Shown here: one piece after another, positions 51,378 through 60,825 of the stretch
Layout of the letters: the number at the start of each line of letters is the position of its first letter
Position numbering within the stretch: position 1 is the first letter of the stretch
NCBI GenBank assembly: GCA_001600695.1
Contig: BCKQ01000002.1
Span: 1,747,340 to 1,811,339 of the forward strand
From: Ascoidea asiatica
Taxonomy: Eukaryota; Ascomycota; Saccharomycetes; Ascoideales; Ascoideaceae
Direction of reading: 5' to 3'
Length of the DNA: 64,000 nt
Translations under genes and position numbers: made by a program
Notes under the pieces: model-generated
Seen by the model: only the letters and a program-made list of their open reading frames with translations
Told to the model about the DNA's origin: nothing
Database searches by the model: none

Positions 51378-51781
51378 TATCTTTAACAATTCCAATTTAG
51401 TCAAATTGAATCAAATCAAATCAAATTCTGAAGTATTTTTTATCTTCAAGTCTTTAAATCCCCTCTTAAAAATAAATCTAGTCATTGATATATTTTGAGA
51501 TAAAGAAGTTATAAAAATAATATAAAAATATTTCTGTTTCTTTAAGAACTTTTTCGGATTCGAATCAAACGGTTTAACTCTAAATAAAGTGAGGAGGTTA
51601 CGCAACGTCAAAGGTCGTCAATTGCGGTAAAAGCCAGACGCGAAAAATAATACAAAAACATAAAATTAAAAAAAAAAAATAAAAATATATTACACTCTCT
51701 ACCCAGCATTCATACTTGATGTATGTTTAATTTCTATAAATGAAGCTAAAGCTTTCTACTTATTTGTTTACGCAAATTTAT
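51378..51781 (-). promoter_or_regulatory. MLH1 upstream region / FAF1 3' end
   Basis: These 404 bp lie between two minus-strand genes. They contain the ACGCGAAAA element (51638-51646) and a GC-richer stretch with three CG-containing motifs (51588-51645). An A-run then T/A-rich sequence near 51665-51690 probably belongs to the FAF1 3' end. Confidence 0.55.
51638..51646 (+). promoter_or_regulatory. MCB/SCB-type element (ACGCGAAAA) upstream of MLH1
   Basis: It lies 261 bp before the MLH1 ATG, in the opposite orientation to the gene. It is identical to the nonamer upstream of RFC2. It matches ACGCG (MBF) and CRCGAAA (SBF); several mismatch-repair genes are known G1/S targets in yeast. Confidence 0.5.
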
Positions 51782-52852
51782 CTACTTTCTTTGCTTATTT
51801 GGTTTCTTTCCATTGATTTTTTCAATATCATTTTTACTTAATTGTAAACCATTTTTGGTGAATTTACCTAATGAATTTATTTTCAAACCTCTTTGTCTCA
51901 TTTTATTTTTCTCTTTCAATTGTTTTTTACTTAAAGTTGATTTACCTATTCTATCAGTTGCAGAAGATATTTTGTTATTATTACCAAGATTAAAATCTTT
52001 AATTTCATACTTTTTAGATTTTGGTAAAATTATTCCATTTTCTTTAGCCATTGATTCATATTTCTTAGTTCTTTGAATATGTTTTTTTTTCATACCAATT
52101 CTCATACTCATTGGCATTTTTTCAAGTTTCTTTTCCTTTTGTGCTGAATCTGAACCTAAATTATTTAATCTTTGATTCATTACTTTTATTTTCATTTTAC
52201 CTATTGGCTGATCATGAAAACTATCATTAATGGTTTTTAAAGTAAGATCAGCACCAGAAAATTGATTTGAACCCGCTGCTAAGAAATGAGATTCAGATAA
52301 TAATCTTTGAAGTTGAAGATCATTTTTCATATTTTCCATATCATTTTGATTATCTTCACTTACCATGTTTTCTAATGTTCTGATATCTTTCATTTGTTTT
52401 TGTTTTTTAATAGTTGATATGTTTGGTATATTACCAGTTTTAAGCATTTTCTTTTCTTCTTTTGAAATTAAAACAGACAGAGTATTTGAATTATTTTTTT
52501 CTGAAAATTTTACTATGACTGGTTTATGAGAGTTCAAGATCAAACCACTTTCTTTTTTGCTTATTTTTGTATTCAAATTTATATTTGAGTTTGTAATTAT
52601 ACTAGTATTACTCCCACCACTTACTTCATCATCAAAACCATTGAATTCCTCTTCACTTTCTGAAATATCTGAAGTTTTGCTTGTATCATAAGAATCATCA
52701 TCTTCATCTATATTATCCTTATTACTTTTTTTTTTTTTGTTTTCAATTTCATCTATTTTAAAACCATATTCAACTGGAGCAAATTGCGCTTCAAAGTTTT
52801 TTCTTTGTAATTCTAAAAGTTTCAAATAATCATCATCTTCTTCGGCACTCAT
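51782..52852 (-). CDS. FAF1: 40S ribosome assembly factor Faf1
   Basis: Faf1 is a nucleolar factor needed for 18S rRNA maturation in the small-subunit processome. The 356-residue protein (S. cerevisiae: 346) starts at the ATG at 52852, giving MSAEEDDDYLKLLELQRKNFEAQF, the characteristic N-terminus. The central segment FSGADLTLKTINDSFHDQPI and the basic block MPMSMRIGMKKKHIQRTKKYE are shared by Faf1 and its animal relative C1orf131. An acidic Asp/Ser stretch (about residues 55-80) and a Lys-rich C-terminus suit an RNA-binding nucleolar protein. It diverges from the 2OG-oxygenase gene; a CACGTG lies 245 bp upstream. Confidence 0.85.
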   Translation of the reverse strand: MSAEEDDDYLKLLELQRKNFEAQFAPVEYGFKIDEIENKKKKSNKDNIDEDDDSYDTSKTSDISESEEEFNGFDDEVSGGSNTSIITNSNINLNTKISKKESGLILNSHKPVIVKFSEKNNSNTLSVLISKEEKKMLKTGNIPNISTIKKQKQMKDIRTLENMVSEDNQNDMENMKNDLQLQRLLSESHFLAAGSNQFSGADLTLKTINDSFHDQPIGKMKIKVMNQRLNNLGSDSAQKEKKLEKMPMSMRIGMKKKHIQRTKKYESMAKENGIILPKSKKYEIKDFNLGNNNKISSATDRIGKSTLSKKQLKEKNKMRQRGLKINSLGKFTKNGLQLSKNDIEKINGKKPNKQRK

Positions 52853-53779
52853 TTTGAACAGGATCCTTTGAAAGTTAATCAAATATCTTTTTTCTGATTT
52901 GATTTTTATCCAGTTGTGTTCCGATTATAAATAATTTTATTCTTCCGGTGATCTATTTTAAATTAATTTGTTGAACAAAGAAAATGTGCAAAAAGAAGAT
53001 TGAAATCCAAAATATTTTTTTACTTTCTGTGAAAAAAAATAATTTCAAAAAAAATCATAACGAGACCGCTTTTAGGGGACTTGTTTCCTAAAATATCACG
53101 TGCGGCGTTTGGTGATCCATTTTGTTTTCCGAAATTTTTACTTCTCAATGCAAACGAGAAAAGAAAAAAGATATCGAAGATAAGGAATATAAATTTGGAA
53201 AATTTGAAAATAAAAAAATAAAAAACATGATTGAATGGTGTAAGAAAAAATGAAGAATAAGGAATAAGGAATTTCAAATAATGATCTGAAAGTGAGAACA
53301 TTTAGCTTAAAGTCAACTCATAGCTAATGTCAGCCGAACCTAAATATTATTACAAAAGATCCAGTTTTGGGAAGTAAGACTAAGTAATTTGATTGGCCAA
53401 TTTCGCACACTCAAAAACAATAAAGTAGGCCGAAAAATATCTTGATAGCGATAACAAAATCACACTAAAATTTCGAAAAAGCCTACAATTTCCCAAAAAA
53501 AATTTATTAGTCCATAATTGATTTCTAATTGAAAACAAAAGATACTTATTTTCTATCTGAGCATAATTTCAAATTAATCAGTAGCTCCAACAAAAATTAT
53601 CAGTCGTTATTTTGGTTTCCATATCTGATATTCGAATTTATGAAAATATGGTGTTTAGAGAAAAATAATATAAATAATAAATCAAATTCTATGATTACTT
53701 ATGAGACTATTTTTAAATATCAGTTTTTATAACCACAATTATAATTACAATCATAAATACAGATACAATCTCAGTTGCA
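52853..53779. promoter_or_regulatory. FAF1 / 2OG-oxygenase divergent promoter
   Basis: This 927-bp region contains an AGGGG (STRE-type, about 53074), CACGTG (53097-53102), the palindrome ATTGGCCAAT (53392-53401, two back-to-back CCAAT cores) and poly-A runs near 53030 and 53500. ORFs at 53020-53301 and 53529-53732 are Phe/Lys/Asn-rich by composition only. No gene was recognised. Confidence 0.5.
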
Positions 53780-54976
53780 ATGCCTGCTTTAACACCAGAA
53801 ATAATTAATGGAAATAATGATAAAGGAGTCCCTAGTAATGTTTATGATGATATTATTACTCCCTTAATGAATGAAATTTTAGCAAAACCAGGTTTTAATC
53901 CAAACGTTGCTTTTGATTTTGATAAACATGTAATTTTTAATCCAAAAATTGATTATGAAAAATATAAACCTGTTACATTATCGGAATTAAATATCAATCA
54001 TCCTGAACAATGTTCAGATTTTGCTTTTACCAAAGCTTTTCCTTTATATTCTAATGAAGCTATAGATATTATGAGATATGAATTATTTCAAAAAAAAATT
54101 ATTTTAAAATATGGTAGATTAGCAAATTTAACTAAATTTAAAGGAATGGATTTACAAATTGCAGGCTATACAAATTTAACACCTTTTATTTTAAAAGCCA
54201 GTACTCATCCAAAAGTTATTGAAATTTTTAGTAATTTTGCAAAAATCAATTTAACCTATATGATGCCATTTGAAATCGCTTCAGTTAATTTTGGTATTAA
54301 ACCTTTTGAACAAGTAAAACATGAAAATGAAAATAAAAAATTATATTTAGATAAAAATAACTCTGTTTTTGATAAAGAATCAGATTTTGTAAGAGGCTGG
54401 CATTATGATTCAAATAGTTATAGTTTGATTGTTATGTTATCTGATACAACTAAGATGATTGGTGGAGAAACTGCAGTTGAAACAGGTAATGGAGATATTT
54501 TGAAAATTGATAATTATCAAAAAGGTTGGGCTTCATTAGTTCAAGCTCATTGTATTAATCATATTGCTTTAAAACCATATTGTTCAGTTGAAAGAATTAC
54601 CTCTGTTACATCTTTTAGACCAAAATCTTTTTTACATAGAGAACCATCTTTATTAACTACAATTAAACCTTCAATTTTACCAAGATCAATTTATAGTGAT
54701 TTTTATCCTGAGTGGATGGATTATCGTTTAAATATTCTTTCTGAAAGAGTTAATTGGTTAAAAACAAAAGTACAAAACAATAAAAATGATGGAAAAGATT
54801 TTAATCAAATTGAAGTCATTAATTATATGGAAGATTTAAGTCACTATTGTAAAGCAACTTGGAGAGAATTTGAAGTTGTTGATGAAGGAAGATATGATCA
54901 ACCACCAAAAAAAAGATTCATAGAAAATTGGGAATGTACTCCAGTTGGCGAAAAAATTTTGGATTTTACTTACTAG
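53780..54976 (+). CDS. Putative 2-oxoglutarate/Fe(II) dioxygenase, orphan
   Basis: This 398-residue protein has a facial-triad pattern at its centre. His208 and Asp210 lie in GWHYDSNSYSLIVMLSD, with a distal His in QAHCINHIAL (His257 or His261). Arg272 or Arg280 in ERITSVTSFR is a candidate 2-oxoglutarate ligand. The segment MIGGETAVETGNGDI between them fits the jelly-roll core. The N-terminal third (LSELNINHPEQCSDFAFTKAFPLYSNEAI) resembles fungal relatives. I recall similar uncharacterised oxygenases in filamentous fungi and some yeasts; the substrate is unknown. The reaction is inferred from the motif only. The start is the first ATG. It converges on TML25. Confidence 0.65.
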   Translation: MPALTPEIINGNNDKGVPSNVYDDIITPLMNEILAKPGFNPNVAFDFDKHVIFNPKIDYEKYKPVTLSELNINHPEQCSDFAFTKAFPLYSNEAIDIMRYELFQKKIILKYGRLANLTKFKGMDLQIAGYTNLTPFILKASTHPKVIEIFSNFAKINLTYMMPFEIASVNFGIKPFEQVKHENENKKLYLDKNNSVFDKESDFVRGWHYDSNSYSLIVMLSDTTKMIGGETAVETGNGDILKIDNYQKGWASLVQAHCINHIALKPYCSVERITSVTSFRPKSFLHREPSLLTTIKPSILPRSIYSDFYPEWMDYRLNILSERVNWLKTKVQNNKNDGKDFNQIEVINYMEDLSHYCKATWREFEVVDEGRYDQPPKKRFIENWECTPVGEKILDFTY

Positions 54977-55140
54977 TTTTACACTTCTAAGCTTTTTATA
55001 CGGTTTTTATATCATTGTTTTTTTTATACAAAAAAAATTTTAATTCTCTAACTTATAGCCTCAATTAAATATGAATCCAATATATAAATATATATATCAA
55101 TTCAAAAGTTCTTTAAAATTAGTTTGTAAAGCAAGATAAA

Positions 55141-55836
55141 TCAAATAGGTGGTAAATTGTTTTTTATAAAATTTGTTAGATCTGAAATTTCTTCTTCATT
55201 TATTTGATGTTCCATACCTGGATAACCTTTGAAAGAAATATTTGAAAATCCAATTTGGTTTTTAAAAAAATCAAAAGTTTGTCTACCATACTCATACCCA
55301 ACCATGGGATCATTTGTTCCATGAAATAATGAAATAGGTGTATCCAAATTTTTACATTCATTTTTTTCTTCCAACAATTTTGATTTAATTTTTACAAATC
55401 CAGAACATGATATAAAACCAGCCAATTTATAGTTACTTAAAACACTCATTGCTAGAGTTAATGAAGCTCCTTGAGAAAATCCACCAAGAATTATTCTTTC
55501 TGAAGGAATTTTATCTTTCTTCACCAAGTTTTCAATTATCTCATTTATTTGACCAACTGATTTTAAATAACCTTCAGTGTCATCCTTTTCTAATGGGTTT
55601 CCAATATCATACATATCAAACCAACTTGTCATACTGTAACCACCATTGGCAGTAATTGGCATTTCATTGGCTTGTGGGAAAACACATTTGATGTGATTGT
55701 ATTGTTTTCCATATTGAGCTTTCATAATTTGGGGAAGAAATTTAAAAGAAGCAGCATAATCACCCAACCCATGAATGAAAACAAGAGCAGCTGTAGCTTT
55801 TCCTATAGAATCAACAGTCAAAGAACCAATACACAT
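55141..55836 (-). CDS. TML25: Acyl-protein thioesterase
   Basis: This cytosolic alpha/beta hydrolase removes palmitate from proteins. The 231-residue protein has the complete family pattern. The oxyanion region is FIHGLGD. The nucleophile Ser121 lies in GGFSQGAS, the acid Asp176 in FHGTNDPMV and the base His210 in GMEHQ. The lid-type SWFDMYDI also matches. Length agrees with yeast YLR118C and human APT1. Cys2 (MCIGS) occupies the position that is itself palmitoylated in animal APT1, so membrane cycling is possible (inference). It lies upstream of GUS1 on the same strand and converges on the oxygenase gene. Confidence 0.93.
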   Translation of the reverse strand: MCIGSLTVDSIGKATAALVFIHGLGDYAASFKFLPQIMKAQYGKQYNHIKCVFPQANEMPITANGGYSMTSWFDMYDIGNPLEKDDTEGYLKSVGQINEIIENLVKKDKIPSERIILGGFSQGASLTLAMSVLSNYKLAGFISCSGFVKIKSKLLEEKNECKNLDTPISLFHGTNDPMVGYEYGRQTFDFFKNQIGFSNISFKGYPGMEHQINEEEISDLTNFIKNNLPPI

Positions 55837-56321
55837 TTCTTAGTTGGTAACAAAAAATTTTTCAGATTTACTGATTGAAATTATTTGATTTAATTTAATC
55901 TCTCTACAGTTGTATTTATTGTTTATTTTATTCATTTATTTGTCACCGCAATCTTTATTTTATTCTATTGATATTTATTAAGTAACCCGGAATCATAGTT
56001 GGTTATTTGAAGTTAATTATTTAAATGTTTTTCAATAGAAAGAATTGAAGCAACTTTATTTATTTATTTTAGATATCCTTAAGATTGAAAGGAAAAAGTT
56101 TGGCATTATCCTTTTTGATACAGCCTAATCCAGCTCAGTAACATACTTTTCGAATCGTATGCCTAAACACTTCTTGGAAAAAGATTATAATGGTAATAAT
56201 TACATTATGAGGAAAGTGAAGATAAAATAATATAAAATAAATCTTTCTTATAAATTATATATATATATATATATATATTGTATACAAATATACTCTAGTC
56301 AGAATTTTTTAGACATAACAT
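55837..56321 (-). promoter_or_regulatory. TML25 upstream region / GUS1 3' end
   Basis: These 485 bp lie between two minus-strand genes. An (AT)n tract (56256-56279) is close to the GUS1 stop. A short inverted repeat CATAC/GTATG surrounds TTCGAATC-like sequence at about 56143-56162; it was checked as a possible tRNA and rejected. Nothing else was seen. Confidence 0.5.
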
Positions 56322-58544
56322 TTAATTTTTTTTGTTACCATATTTCTTAACAGTTTTTCCATCAGGAATTGTAAAAAATACAGCTGGAGAAGATTCAGTA
56401 GGTGCTTTATCAAGACGATAATAACCTTTTCTCTCAAATTGAATAATATCACCAATTTTCATATTTTTAACATTCACATCACCATAAGTAGCAGTATGAA
56501 ATTCAGTTTCTGGAGTTAAAAAGTCTTCGAAATTATCACCTTCATCTAATTTATCTTTAGTAATTAAATGATCAAAATCAACAAAATCACATTCAACTTT
56601 ATCCTCAGTATCAGCTAACCAAGTTAATTTCTTTTTAGTTTTACGGAAATCACCATCTAAGTGTAATTTTGCTTTGATTTCGGTAACAATTCCATTATCA
56701 TCTTTGACAATATCTTCAATAATAACATTACCCCAATCCATAAGAGTAACTTCTTTATCACCATCTTCAGAAATAGCAGAGGCATCTTCTTGATCTATCA
56801 AACATTTGGAATAATAAATAACATCCTTTTCACCAACATCTGGATTTTTTTTATGTTTTGCTTTTTTTTCAGTATAAGGTTTTTCAGGACCATCTAAAAT
56901 ATTTAATAAAGTTGCATTTTCTTTAATAACTGCAGAATGTCTTGGAGCAATTGGATCAATAACTTTTTTATTAACAGCCCAAATTGAAGACCATTCTAAA
57001 TTAATAATATTTCTTGAAGGGCCTTGAGCAATAACAAAATCTCTTAAACCTTCAACAGTCATACCACGTCTTCTTACACCTCTAACAGTTGGAAATCTTG
57101 GATCATCCCAATTTGAAACGTATTTTTTATCAACAAACCATTGTAATTTTCTTTTTGATAATAAAGTTCTAACAAAATTAACTCTTGCAAAATCCCAAAT
57201 ATGAACAGGTCTAATACCTAAAGCTTTTTGCATCCATTCATATTGTGGATTACGATCTCTATATTCAATAGTTCTTAAAGCATGAGTTACACCTTCAATA
57301 GAATCTATTACAGGAACACAAAAATCATAAGTTGGATACATTTTCCATTGAGAACCAGTTCTATGATGTGGAGTTAAATTACATCTATATATAACAGGAT
57401 CTCTAAGAGCTTTATTTGGAATATCAAAAGAAATTTTTGCTCTTAAACAATTTTTTAAACCAATTTCAGTTGCATTTAACATTTCAATAGTGAAAATTTG
57501 TAAATTTTCTTCAATTGATCTATCTCTTCTTTGAGATTTAATTCCATCCATTCTTTCAGCTCTCATTTTTTCTAAAGGAGTATCATCACAATATGCTTTA
57601 CCATTTTTAATCATACCAATAGCTAATTGATACATTTCTTCGAAATAATCAGAAGAAAAAGTAATTTTATCACCTTTTATACCTAATAATTTTAAATCTT
57701 CAATAATTGATTGTTCATATTCCGATTTTTCTTTAGTTGGATTTGTATCATCAAATCTAATAATTAATTTACCATGATACATATTTGCAAAATATTGATT
57801 TAATAAAGCAGCTTTTGCATGACCAATATGTAAATATCCAGAAGGTTCAGGAGGAAATCTTGTTACAACTTCACCATCTTTTGCATCAATTAAATCTATA
57901 TTAAAATTAGCTTTATGAGATTTTTTATTTGAATTTTTATTATTTTTAGAATTATCAGTACTTTTATTATTATTTGAATTTTTATTTGCAGTTAAAAAAT
58001 TATAAATTAAATTTGAAGAAGAATTAAATGCTGGATAAGATTCAATAAAATTATACCAACGTGTTAAATTTAAAAATGCAGAACTTTTAATAATTGAAGA
58101 TAGAATTATATTTGATTTAATTATACCCCAGATTGCAATATCAGATATTGAAATTTGATAATTAATGAAAAATGAATTTAAATTTAAATGTAGATCTAAA
58201 ATATTTAAAAATGGAGATAATTCTTTAAAATTTTTTGTTAATAAATTTTTAATTGCAAAATCAATCCAAACTTCAGAATTTTTAAAATCTTTTAAATAAT
58301 TTGGAAATTTAATTGATAAATATTTTAAAGAAGTTTTTAAATCGGTTAATGGAAATTTAAATTCTTCATTATCATTATCTTGATCTTTAATTGGATTTAA
58401 TAAAAAAGTTGAAGAGATTGAATCTTTTTTAATAATTTTATCATTAATTAATTCAATTTTAATTGGAGAATTTGGAATTGAATTAATTGCAATAATTAAA
58501 GGATATGGTAAAATTTGAGCTTTTGCAGCAACAATCAAACTCAT
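56322..58544 (-). CDS. GUS1: Cytosolic glutamyl-tRNA synthetase
   Basis: This class I enzyme charges tRNA-Glu. The 740-residue protein (S. cerevisiae Gus1: 708) has a GST-like N-terminal domain (about 1-185), known in yeast to bind the Arc1 cofactor. An Asn/Lys/Ser linker follows, then the catalytic domain with the HIGH-type signature PPEPSGYLHIGHAKA (about 231-245) and the KMSKS-equivalent LLSKRKLQW (about 461). The anticodon-binding beta-barrels end in FFTIPDGKTVKKYG. Motifs RFDDTNP and RTIEYRDRNPQY match GluRS rather than GlnRS. It is divergent from TYW3; a Gcn4-type core lies in the shared promoter. Confidence 0.96.
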   Translation of the reverse strand: MSLIVAAKAQILPYPLIIAINSIPNSPIKIELINDKIIKKDSISSTFLLNPIKDQDNDNEEFKFPLTDLKTSLKYLSIKFPNYLKDFKNSEVWIDFAIKNLLTKNFKELSPFLNILDLHLNLNSFFINYQISISDIAIWGIIKSNIILSSIIKSSAFLNLTRWYNFIESYPAFNSSSNLIYNFLTANKNSNNNKSTDNSKNNKNSNKKSHKANFNIDLIDAKDGEVVTRFPPEPSGYLHIGHAKAALLNQYFANMYHGKLIIRFDDTNPTKEKSEYEQSIIEDLKLLGIKGDKITFSSDYFEEMYQLAIGMIKNGKAYCDDTPLEKMRAERMDGIKSQRRDRSIEENLQIFTIEMLNATEIGLKNCLRAKISFDIPNKALRDPVIYRCNLTPHHRTGSQWKMYPTYDFCVPVIDSIEGVTHALRTIEYRDRNPQYEWMQKALGIRPVHIWDFARVNFVRTLLSKRKLQWFVDKKYVSNWDDPRFPTVRGVRRRGMTVEGLRDFVIAQGPSRNIINLEWSSIWAVNKKVIDPIAPRHSAVIKENATLLNILDGPEKPYTEKKAKHKKNPDVGEKDVIYYSKCLIDQEDASAISEDGDKEVTLMDWGNVIIEDIVKDDNGIVTEIKAKLHLDGDFRKTKKKLTWLADTEDKVECDFVDFDHLITKDKLDEGDNFEDFLTPETEFHTATYGDVNVKNMKIGDIIQFERKGYYRLDKAPTESSPAVFFTIPDGKTVKKYGNKKN

Positions 58545-58984
58545 TTTTAAATAAGATATATATTGATATATTGAAAATTAACTTAATTAATAAATTGAAT
58601 AATGAATATAAAAATTAAATATATAAATTAGAAATAAAAAAATCAAATTGATATATTGAAATGAAATTAAATTGATTGTTTTTATATTTTTAATTTGAAT
58701 ATTTAAAAATTTTTAGAAATATTAAGTTAAATGGACACTGCGGCAGTTTTAAATAGGAAATTATGAGTCAAATAGCCGCTGAGAAAAATAATGAAAAATA
58801 TGTGAGGAATCATGAAGTTGTTAGTAATTTAAGTCACAATGATAATACACACTTTTAACAGCGGAAACAAAAATTATTTATTCATAACTTATTATACAGT
58901 ATTGTTAATTAATTAATGGTCATGATGATAATGATATGATATAATATAAGGTAGTAAGAATAGAATAGAGTAGAATAAATTACA
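58545..58984. promoter_or_regulatory. GUS1-TYW3 divergent promoter
   Basis: These 440 bp of shared upstream sequence contain an 11-bp palindrome ACTGCGGCAGT (58737-58747) and, 17 bp further, TGAGTCA (58764-58770), the Gcn4 core. Gcn4 controls many aminoacyl-tRNA synthetase genes in yeast, so GUS1 is the likelier target. Confidence 0.5.
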
Positions 58985-59914
58985 ATGGCACAAGATTCAT
59001 TTGAACAAAAGAAGAAGAGTATAATAAAGGATATACTATTGAATAATGAAGATAATCCAGATTCATCACCAAAAGGAACAATTGATGAATTATGTTTACC
59101 AATAATTAAGTTAATTAATTCATTTAATGATTATGTGACTACAAGTTCATGTTCTGGTAGAATTAGTGTATTCATTGAAGGTCAAAAAGAAAAGAAAAGT
59201 AAAGTAAATAATAATGATGAGGATCAAGATAAGATATTTAAGATTGGTGGTAAAGGAGAAGGAGGACATTGGATTTATGTTAGTCATGATAAGAGAGAAA
59301 TAAATGAATGGTATAAAAAATTAAATTTTCAATATAACAGTAATAATAATAATGACTATGAAAAAAAGAAGAAATTTAGTGTAAGTACTAGATATATATT
59401 GTTTAAATTTGAACCATTGATATTACATATTAAATGTAGAAATTTTGAAATGGCAAGTAAATTATATAATATTGCAATGAGTTGTGGATTTCGAGAAAGT
59501 GGAATTGGAGTTAATAATAATTTAGCAATTAGAATTTCAATTAAATTAGATATACCTATTGGATATCTAGGTAATGAAAACAATCAAGTAGGAAAGGAAA
59601 ATGAAGTACAGGAAGAATTAAATTTATTTGTTGATGAAGATTATTTGAATATGATTACAGAATTATCATTGGAGAGATTTAATGAGAATGAAAAAAGATT
59701 AAAATATTTATATGATTCAATTGAAAAATTTAAAAATGAGTTAGAATTAAAAGTTAACTCTACTGACAATGAAAATAAGAATAGTATGAGTGAAAGCAAA
59801 GAGGAAAGAAGAGAAAGAAAACAAAAGGAAGGATTGGCAAGACAGGCAGAGGTCCAACGACAGAAGATGAGCCAGCAGAATTTGATGGATTTGGAGAACG
59901 AACAAAATCATTAA
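58985..59914 (+). CDS. TYW3: tRNA wybutosine-synthesizing protein 3
   Basis: Tyw3 methylates the N4 position of the wybutosine precursor at G37 of tRNA-Phe using S-adenosylmethionine. The 309-residue protein has the family signature SSCSGR (residues 54-59), which follows the D-x-Y-V-T-T segment. Further core motifs are GGHWIYVSHD, RYILFKFEPLILHIKCRNF and ESGIGVNNN..AIRISIKLDIPIG. The C-terminal tail is a Lys/Glu-rich coiled-coil-like helix (about 230-300). An Asn/Asp-rich insert after residue 66 (KVNNNDEDQDK) is typical for this genome. It is divergent from GUS1, so two tRNA-related genes share one promoter. Confidence 0.95.
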   Translation: MAQDSFEQKKKSIIKDILLNNEDNPDSSPKGTIDELCLPIIKLINSFNDYVTTSSCSGRISVFIEGQKEKKSKVNNNDEDQDKIFKIGGKGEGGHWIYVSHDKREINEWYKKLNFQYNSNNNNDYEKKKKFSVSTRYILFKFEPLILHIKCRNFEMASKLYNIAMSCGFRESGIGVNNNLAIRISIKLDIPIGYLGNENNQVGKENEVQEELNLFVDEDYLNMITELSLERFNENEKRLKYLYDSIEKFKNELELKVNSTDNENKNSMSESKEERRERKQKEGLARQAEVQRQKMSQQNLMDLENEQNH

Positions 59915-60825
59915 ATTCAATAGCAAGTAATAATGCAATACAATAGAATACAATAAAATACAGTTAAATGTAGTTACAAACTCATTCGAGTCCACTTCTG
60001 TGGATATATATGTCTTTATCCTAGAAGTGGCTGGCGCTGTGTCCATATGCCAGTGTCCTATAACTTCTCTTAAACCACATCTAGCTGTTCTGCGTGGGGT
60101 CACACTCGTTTCTTTCTCTCTCCTCGCCATCAGCCAACGGGTTTTCCTTAACTCAGCAGCTCAGCAACTCGTTAACTGCAATGATTCCCCGTGGTAGAAT
60201 AAATGGCGTATTTCGGTGGAGCACTTCACTGGTGCATTTCAGAACTGAGCTGGGTGTGTTTTGTGTGGGTGATGATGAAGCTGCAGACCTTTTTTCTTTG
60301 TTTTCCACTTCCACTGTTTTCATGGAGGTTTAAACAGCTTTCTGGAGATTTGAATCAGGATTCAATGCCAATTAAATATCAATTGAATATCAATTGAAAT
60401 ATTATTTCACCTTCGATATTTCATTATTAATAAAAAGATAATCCACCTTTATTTCAATTCAATTTCACTAATTCATATCCACCTATTCAAATATTCAAAT
60501 ATTATCATTATCATTATTATCAGTATTTTTATCATCGGTTAACTGATATTCCCAATTGTTTTCCGGGTTCTTTAACTGAATAATCTTTAATAGAGGGACA
60601 CTTTTTATCATTTATTTATTATTAATCTCTTTCATTTTATTTCATTTACAAACTAAATTTATTCATCCCCTTTGTCTAATATTTTTATAATTTAATAAGA
60701 GTAATTATTATATTTCATAATTATATCAAAGTATTAATTATATCTTATTTTTCGTAAAAAAAATTCATTATTTCTATAAATCTATAAATCCTTAAATCTA
60801 TATACATCATATTTCATATTTAATA
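59915..60825 (+). promoter_or_regulatory. PDX1 upstream region with GC-rich inverted repeats
   Basis: These 911 bp start just after TYW3. At 59991-60068 there are nested inverted repeats: TCCAC-TTCT-GTGGA, AGAAGT/ACTTCT and CTGGC/GCCAG. A GC-rich stretch continues to about 60340, and a T/A-rich leader precedes PDX1. Apparent ORFs in the GC-rich part have no family resemblance. No RNA gene was recognised. Confidence 0.5.

Noticed and set aside
56135-56165. TTCGAATC-like B-box with CATAC/GTATG arms
   Set aside because: The loop is 10 nt instead of 7, and no D-arm or acceptor stem is present; not a tRNA.
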